Source: Adenanthera pavonina (taxonomy: Eukaryota > Streptophyta > Magnoliopsida > Fabales > Fabaceae). Taken from it: a DNA stretch of 64,000 nucleotides. Within the stretch, counting starts at the first letter, position 1; each line of letters opens with the position of its first letter. The notes beneath the pieces are model-generated. The model was given only the letters and a program-made list of their open reading frames with translations. It ran no database searches and was not told the DNA's origin. A program made the translations under genes and the position numbers. Below are positions 57,241 through 64,000 of the stretch, piece after piece. The DNA lies in the NCBI GenBank assembly GCA_026686845.1, contig JAIVEN010000004.1:22414827-22478826 (forward strand). Reading direction: 5' to 3'.

Positions 57241-60200
57241 GTCTTAAAGCTAAGAAGAGCAACAAATGGTATATGGACAGTGCCTGCTCAAGTCACATGA
57301 CTGGTGATAAGGAGAAGTTCATCACCCTTAGAGATAAGAAATGAGGAAAGGTGACCTTTGGAGGTGATCAATATGGCAAAGTTGTTGGTATTGGCATTGT
57401 GGGCAAAAATCCGGAAACATCCATTGAAGAGGTGCTGTTTGTGATTGGCCTCAACCACAATTTGCTGAGCGTGAGTCAGACCTGTGATAAAGGAAATTGG
57501 GTGCTGTTTGACTTAAAGTTTTGCCTGGTCATCAGAAAAAGTGATCACAAAGTAATCCTCAAAGCTCAAAGGGATGGTAACTGTTATACTATTGATCTTG
57601 ATGAACTTCCTCCCTTGGATTCTGTATGTTTAATTAGTCAGGATAATGATAGTTGGTTATGTCATAGGAGATTAGCTCATGTTAACATGAATCAATTGTC
57701 TAAACTGGTTAAAAATGAGCTAGTAACTGGCCTGCCAAAAATATCTTTTGAAAACGACAAAGAATGTGATGCATGCATAAGAGGGAAATAAACTAAATCA
57801 TCTTTTAAATCTAAAAATGTAATTACCACAACTAGACCACTTAAATTGCTGCATATGGACTTAATTGGACCATTTAGGGTGAAAAGTCTCGGTGGTAATC
57901 TGTATGTGCTTGTAATTGTAGATGATTACTCTAGATTCACTTGGACATTATTTCTCTCCTCTAAAAGTGATACCTTTGATGCATTTGTAACCTTACCTAA
58001 GAAAGTGCAAAATGAGAAAGGTATTTCTATTGTGTCTATCAGGTCAGACCGTGGAGGAGAGTTTGAAAATGCATACTTCATGGAGTACTGCAATGAGCAT
58101 GGGATTGACCACAACTTCTCAGCTCCGAGGACCCCTCAACAAAATAGGGTAGTAGAAAGGAAGAACAGAACTATTGGAGAGATAGCCAGAGCTATGCTGA
58201 ATGAGAAGGAACTCTCTCAAGTGTTTTGGGCTGATGCAGTAAATACAGCAAGCTACATCATAAACAGAGCCTACATCAGACCAATCCTTGGGAAGACTCC
58301 ATACGAGCTGTACAAGGGAAGAAAGCCAAATCTGTCCCATCTCCATGTGTTCGGATGCAAATGCTTCATTCACAACAATGGGAAAGAAAATCTGGGTAAG
58401 TTTGATGCCAAATCCGACGAAGGTATATTTCTAGGCTATTCTAGTAGGAGTAAGGCATATAGAGTTTATAATAAAAGATCAAATGTGATAGAAGAATCTG
58501 TGCATGTGGTTTTCATTGAAAATGAAACTGTTTCAAAACATGTTACCAATGAGGATGATCTTGCTTTCAATTTTGAAAAACTGGGCATTTCTGATAAAAG
58601 TAAAACTGAACCTCCAAAGATATCTGAATCTGTTAACATAGAGGAAGATATCCAGGAGAAAGAGTTTGATGAAGAAAATAATGAAGAAACATCTCAAGAA
58701 CTCCCTAGAGTTTGGAGATATCAAAGGAATCATCCTGTTGATCAAGTGATAGGGGATGTTCAAGAGAAAGTCAAAACCAGAAAACAGTTAAGGGACAAAA
58801 TGCTAAACTGTGCTTTCATTTCACAAATGGAACCCAAATGTGCTTAAGAAGCCTTAACTGATGATTACTGGATTTTAGCTATGCAAGATGAACTAAATTA
58901 GTTTGAAAGGAATCAAGTTTGGGATTTAGTGCCTAGGCCCAAAAATCATCCTGTCATTGGTACCAAATGGGTTTTCAGAAATAAACTTGATGAATCTGGA
59001 ACAATAATCAGAAATAAAGCTAGATTGGTTGCTAAAGGGTATAATCAGGAAGAAGGTATTGATTTTGAAGAAACCTTTGCACCAGTTGCTAGATTAGAAG
59101 CTATAAGAATACTGCTAGCATATGCATGCATGAAAATACTTTACTGTATCAAATGAATGTAAAGAGTGCCTTTGTAAATGGATATATCATGGAAGAGATT
59201 TATGTAGATCAACCTCTAGGTTTTGAGGATTCTACAAAACCAAACCATGTTTATAAACTGAAGAAAGCTTTTTATGGTTTAAAACAAGCCCCTGGAGCAT
59301 GGTATGAGAGACTGAGCAATTTTCTAACTGAAAAGGGGTTCAATAGAGGCAAAGTTGACACAACTTTATTCACTAAGAAAGAAAATAAAGATTTACTAAT
59401 TGTTCAAATCTATGTTGATGATATTATTTTCGGTGCTACTAATGAAGCTCTATGCAAGAAATTCTCTGAGTTAATGCAGGGAGAATTCGAGATGTCCATG
59501 ATGGGTGAACTCAACTTCTTCCTTGGACTGAAAATCAGACAGCTTGATGATGGTATCTTTCTCAGTCAATCCAAGTATCTAAAGGAGCTGCTAAAGAAGT
59601 TTGGAATGGAGAATGCCAAGTCAATGGGAACACCTATGGCTACTGCAACCAAACTGGATATGGATGAGAATGGGAAGATGTTTGACATTACTCAGTACAG
59701 AAGAATGATTGGATCCCTGCTGTACTTAACTGCCAGCAGACCTGATATTTGTTCAGTGTCTGTATGTGTGCAAGGTTCCAATCATGCTCCAAAGAAACTC
59801 ATGCAACAATTGTGAAATGAATTTTCAGATATCTTATTGGAACATCACAGATGGGTCTTTGGTATCCAAAAGGCAATGGAGAAGATCTCAAAGGATACAC
59901 TGATGCTGATTTTGCAGGATCCAAAACTGACAGAAAAAGCACAAGTGAAACTTGTCAGTTTCTTGGAGGATCCCTAATTTCATGGTTCAGCAAAAAGCAA
60001 AACAGTGTAGCCCTATCCATTGCAGAAGCTGAGTATGTTGCAGCTACTGTTGTGCCCAAGTCATCTGGATGAAGCAGCAGCTTGAAGATATTGAGGTTAA
60101 AATAAAAGAGATACTAATCATGTGTGACAACCAAAGTGCCATAAATATCACCAAGAATCCTGTCATGCATTCAAGGACGAAACATATTGAAGTTAGGCAC

Positions 60201-60356
60201 CACTTCATAAGGGATCACGTTCTAAAAGGAGAAGTTAAGCTGGAGTACATCCTAACAAAGGATCAAGTTGCTGATATACTCACAAAGCCTCTATCAGAAG
60301 ACAGACATTGCAAAATCAGGAGAGAATTGGGTATGGTAAATCCCAATGAACTGTAA
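57241..60356 (+). pseudogene. Pol of the copia element (protease, integrase, RT, RNase H)
   Basis: Protease active site in WYMDSACSSHMTG (about 57270). Integrase: the HHCC region (CHRRLAHVNMNQL to CDACIRGK, 57660-57790), then the D,D,E core (LHMDLIGPF, SIRSDRGGEFENAYF, NRVVERKNR). RT (58935-59800) with TKWVFRNK, LVAKGYNQ, VKSAFVNG, the catalytic YVDD (59411-59422) and GSLLYLTASRPDI. RNase H: GYTDADFAGSKTDRKSTS, ALSIAEAEYVAA, then CDNQSAINI and RTKHIEVRHHFIRD, ending LGMVNPNEL. Stops at 57342, 57789, 58845 and about 58899, and frameshifts near 59140, 59760 and 60065, make it inactive. Confidence 0.9.
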
Positions 60357-60665
60357 GTTATTCTCGTGCAATCTTGTTTTCAAAGGTTAATTCTAACTTT
60401 AGCATCGGAGTATGTTTAATTTAAGTTGCAGGTGCTCCTCACAAGATTCAATAACAATAAACTTGAAGATTGGAGCACACCAAAATGGAACAACCAAAAA
60501 ATGCAGTAAATGATTAAAATCCTAAGTTCTGGATCCATTCTGTAAGTTTTTAAAGATGATATTCATATTTTAAATGTGTGTTAGATGTATTTTGCTTCAC
60601 AAACTGTGTTTTTGAACTGGTCAACGTGGTCAACATTCGATTTTTAGTTGACCAACAGATGATCG

Positions 60666-60807
60666 TTGGTTATATACTTTTTAATTCTTTATAGTAAGGT
60701 CGGAGAAGATTTTGAGTTGATGACCAAGTAAGAGCCTTTAAAACTAATATATTTTCCCCTAATCAATTATGAATAAAATTTTGAATGCAACTCAATATTG
60801 AACAATT
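60666..60807. repeat. 142-bp direct repeat, copy 1
   Basis: Starts TTGGTTATATACTTTTTAAT and ends ATATTGAACAATT. As far as I can read, identical to copy 2 at 62420-62561. It is bracketed by inverted GATCGTTGG (60661-60669) and CCAACGATC (60816-60824). Confidence 0.95.
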
Positions 60808-61539
60808 CTTTCAACCCAACGATCGTTCACATATTTACCATTAATATGTGGCTTCTTATTGTCTGATTAATTTTTTCTGTTTATGTCTTATTTATGTGTT
60901 CAAATTCTGATGAAAATTTGTATCTTGGCAGATGTTAAATATTTGGAAGGCATGATCATTAATTACAGCACTTAGCAATCACATTTTGTTGTGTTTTGAT
61001 CGGGGTAAAATTGTAATTTTTAAAATTTTCAGGTTTTCTTTGTAATTTTTCCAAGAACTAAAGTGCTAATAATTCTTTTTCCTTGGGGTTAAAGTGTAAT
61101 TTCACATTTTCCTTTCTGATTGAAATGACTATTCTATCCTTAAGTTGGGTAAAAATGTAAATACTGATTCTTCTAGGTATTTCCCCATAATTTTCCCGAA
61201 AAACCAAATTTTTTATAGTTCTTTTTCATTAAACTTCAAATTACTCTATCTTTCAACCTATGACTTCCCGGCTACACAATAATTCTCGAGATTGACTTTC
61301 ATTCAATTAGTATAATACATATCTTTCGGCTCAATTTTGAAATTAATTCCAGCTAAAAATTTTATGAAACATTAATTCCAATTAATAACTAAGCACAATT
61401 CTTCTCATGAACCATATGGGAAATTAACTCCAATGAAAGACTGAGCATATACAGCTATCATCTTACTTCTTTTTGCATTTTTTTCATGCATTTTATGGTA
61501 TTTTATAAAAAAAGAGATATTATAGTTTACATCTTCAGC

Positions 61540-61660
61540 ACAAGGCATCTTACTTTGTTAATCTAATCTTGCTGTTGCTTCCCAAAGTGCCATTTTGTTT
61601 ATTTGTTTGTTATGTTTTGTTTTCAGGCTTTAAGCCTCCTTTGTTACCAAAAAAAAAATC
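61540..61660 (+). mobile_element. Possible LINE-like 3' end with poly(A)
   Basis: GCTTTAAGCCTCCTTTGTTACC leads straight into a run of ten A (61650-61659); here the first part is GCTTTAAGCC and then CTTTGTTACC. This fits the tail of a 5'-truncated plant LINE. No TSD or coding part was identified. Confidence 0.3.
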
Positions 61661-61737
61661 AATATGAGATATATCATGGATAATAAAAAGGAAATATGTA
61701 AATAATTTTTCAATGTATTTGTGCAATTCCTGTTATT

Positions 61738-61917
61738 ATTATTTTTGTTTAAACAGTAAAGTTATCCCCCACCAATAGCCGAAGACTAATCTTTTCGAGG
61801 CATAGAGATCACCGAAGAGGGTTTTGCCTCTCCCAATAAAATCTTTTCCATACACACGGTCAAGGATCGAACCCAGGACAACATGCTTAAAGAACCTATG
61901 CCAGGATTATTGGTATA
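61738..61917 (-). mobile_element. tRNA-derived SINE with 14-bp TSD
   Basis: On the minus strand a Pol III B box (GGGTTCGATCC, 61868 region) lies near the start, followed by a body with GGGAGAGGCAAAACCCTC and an A/T-rich tail. The TSD CAATTCCTGTTATT (61724-61737) and CAATTTCTGTTATT (61918-61931) differ at one base. About 180 bp, no coding capacity; it relies on LINE machinery. Confidence 0.75.
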
Positions 61918-62169
61918 CAATTTCTGTTATTTATGATATTGCAGTTTTAATATTTTTTTTGTTTTGAGGAACTGAAGTGTTAATATTTGATGAGAGAATA
62001 ACAATACTTCAATTTTATGTTCACTACTTTATAATCTGAAAATGAATGTTGTTTATTTAACAATCAACTCCTCCAATAGTGGTAGCAAACACAAGTTAAT
62101 ATTATTAGAGATCCATCATATTTTTTCATATTATTCTGAATTATTTAATTGGATATACTTGTGTAAAAT

Positions 62170-62209
62170 GATTTTTATGTACTAATTTTTTTGCCACAGA
62201 TTTTTATGT
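62170..62209. repeat. Micro-insertion with 11-bp TSD (poly(T)-GCCACA)
   Basis: GATTTTTATGT occurs at 62170-62180 and 62199-62209 around ACTAATTTTTTTGCCACA. Confidence 0.5.
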
Positions 62210-62419
62210 GGTAGTTAAGTTCGGCTATTCGGATCATAACTAAAAAATGATTCAATTAGTTATTTTAATATTTAAAATATTTTATTATAATAATAAAATA
62301 TGAATATTTTTTATAAAGTAAAATTTTGTAAATTACAATAATGAAATTTTAAGTGTGAAGAGATAGTGATATATTAGGAGGGGTCATAAATTTTTTAAAT
62401 TTTTATATACTTTTTTATA

Positions 62420-62561
62420 TTGGTTATATACTTTTTAATTCTTTATAGTAAGGTCGGAGAAGATTTTGAGTTGATGACCAAGTAAGAGCCTTTAAAACTA
62501 ATATATTTTCCCCTAATCAATTATGAATAAAATTTTGAATGCAACTCAATATTGAACAATT
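62420..62561. repeat. 142-bp direct repeat, copy 2
   Basis: Same sequence as 60666-60807, 1754 bp further on, with unrelated flanks. No LTR, PBS or terminal inverted repeat explains the pair. Confidence 0.95.
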
Positions 62562-64000
62562 AGAGTGATGATTGGGTTAATTTGAGTAGTCAGTTTGCAG
62601 TAATGTAAATCAATAAATATTAATCTAGGAATTTAGATTAAGAAGTTGTGCTTAATGAATCATTTTGTAATGGTGATTTCGATGGACTTATGAAATTGTT
62701 GATTTCAAAACTTTTTATTAAAAAATTATCCAATAATGTTGAAAATTTGAACTCATAAAATCAAAATCAATGAAATCATGATCCAATGTCATGAACTTAA
62801 TTATTGATTGGCTTATTTTGAAATTGATTAGTTACTTTTTTTTTCTAGGCCAACAATTGATTGGTTACGATTTCATATATTTAGGTAAAATATTAATATG
62901 AAATATCTCATGAAAAAATATATTATGTCAGCGTCACTCTTGAAGAGATCTATTATATATTATAGAAGACGCCAACCATTGATTAATGTTTTCATTCTTT
63001 GGTTATACTTAATTTTTGTTTTCATAATAAGCATTTGTGGATATACAAAAAATTGTGTAGTATATGTTAGCTTCATATAAATATCTTATAATTTGATATT
63101 ATTTTAGTTATTCTACTATATTTAAATATGCAGTCATGATGTAACGTGTTTTTATATTATTTTTTCCATCGTATTTTATTTTCTTTTATATTTTTAAAGA
63201 TATATATGTATTTAATGTTGGGAATCTTGGTACACGCTCGGTGGAAAAAATCACCGAATTTTCTTTCATGGATCCATTAATGTTGTTTAGATTGAGATGT
63301 AGAAAAGAATTTTACCTCCTATGCATCTCTTTGGCACTCTTTTCTTACCATCGAATCTCAAGAACTGACACGTTTAATCAGCTCCCTCTATTAGTATCCA
63401 CACGAATAGTGAGTCCAACTCAAACGACGTGCTAACACCTCTATTTGTGAAGGTCCGTACATTCTGTGTTCATCCGTACACTTTCTCTGTGTGAGTGTGC
63501 GGCCGCTCAATCTCTAGGGTGAGTGGAGATTATTATTTGATTAATTTAAATCAACTATTTAAATTAAATCAAATCTTAATTAAATAGATTAGTTTAGATT
63601 TAAATCTATCAAATAGGATAATATCTAAATCAACTATCTAATCTGAATCCAAAATCAAATCTAAATTTAAATTTATCATATAAATCAAATTTAGATTATG
63701 ACATTAGTTTAAATTTTAATGTATCACATAGAATTAAATTTAAAACTAATTCATTTAAATTAATTTGAATAATATATATATTTATATATTTTTAAATATT
63801 CAATATATATATATCAAATATATATAATATATCAACATATAAATATATATTTCAAATTTTATAAAAGATATGTATATATATCAAATATATATTTATAAAA
63901 TTCATATACCCTAAATTGAACATTAAATTCATTAAATCTACAGACATTTTAAATTCAATGAATCTGGACATTCTAGCTTGAGTTGTTCGTTCTTGTGTGC
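62562..64000. other. AT-rich DNA at the right end, no supported gene
   Basis: At 63218 TGTTGGGAATC begins a less AT-rich stretch (63218-63530) that could be the start of another LTR, but neither its end nor a partner lies in the window. From 63530 on the DNA is almost only A/T, with ATATAT runs and repeats of AAATCAAAT. Confidence 0.4.
62822..62868. repeat. Micro-insertion with 14-bp TSD (poly(T)-CTAGGCCAAC)
   Basis: AATTGATTAGTTAC (62822-62835) and AATTGATTGGTTAC (62855-62868) flank a 19-base insert of nine T followed by CTAGGCCAAC. Confidence 0.6.

Larger units (their letters stand above)
53542..60356 (+). mobile_element. Decayed SIRE-like Ty1/copia retrotransposon, 3' LTR not seen
   Basis: 5' LTR (53542-55367), PBS, gag with a CCHC knuckle, protease, integrase before RT (the copia order), RT and RNase H follow on the plus strand. 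Motifs such as GPKQIWVPK, SLGGNLYVLVIVDDYSRFTW and HVFGCKCFI recall the SIRE/Maximus lineage. At least four frameshifts and seven stops interrupt it. No second copy of the LTR start appears before 64000, so the 3' end was lost, or lies beyond an insertion or the window. Confidence 0.9.

Overview
This is nuclear DNA of a flowering plant, most likely a dicot. It holds Ty3/gypsy and Ty1/copia LTR retrotransposons of plant-specific lineages, small DNA transposons, AT-rich intergenic DNA and spliced genes with GT-AG introns. No prokaryotic or organellar gene arrangement is present. I could not identify the species. All family names come from motif recognition; nothing was searched.

Layout. 1-21607: a very large Ty3/gypsy element of the Tat/Ogre type on the minus strand. 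It has a 4.16 kb 5' LTR (17450-21607), PBS, an extra upstream ORF (14475-16409), gag, protease with G-patch, a predicted 269-nt intron, RT, two RNase H regions, integrase, a 3' UTR with a tandem array, a polypurine tract, and a 3' LTR cut by the window edge. A 2.56 kb solo LTR (6502-9064, TSD TTGGC) sits inside pol. 21608-25711: the host locus the element landed in, with an exon-like remnant and a tandem array of about 618-bp units, each carrying a 177-nt exon-like open segment on the minus strand. 25720-26378: a non-autonomous hAT-like element. 26512-29385: an older solo LTR of the same Tat/Ogre lineage on the plus strand. 29391-33000: AT-rich DNA without a recognisable gene.

33496-36362: a divergent promoter region and an intronless gene for splicing factor 1 (branchpoint-binding protein, 830 aa). 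42581-43962: a MULE-type element with a perfect 9-bp TSD, inserted in one copy of a duplicated segment. 44331-50541: a nine-exon gene for RNA polymerase III subunit RPC4 (315 aa), with a tRNA-like A/B-box sequence just upstream of its start. 52853-53360: a decayed PIF1/Helitron-type helicase fragment. 53542-60356: a decayed SIRE-like copia element with a 5' LTR but no 3' LTR in view. 60357-64000: AT-rich DNA with a SINE, a perfect 142-bp direct repeat and poly(T) micro-insertions.

Only two genes are well supported as working host genes, and both belong to core RNA metabolism: SF1 (recognition of the intron branch point) and RPC4 (Pol III transcription). Nearly everything else is mobile DNA at different stages of decay. 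The least expected signals are the tandem 177-nt exon-like units, a scattered set of tiny poly(T) insertions with long target-site duplications, the Pol III promoter-like sequence upstream of a Pol III subunit gene, and the intron and intact extra ORF of the giant Tat/Ogre element. I found no convincing wholly new gene system.
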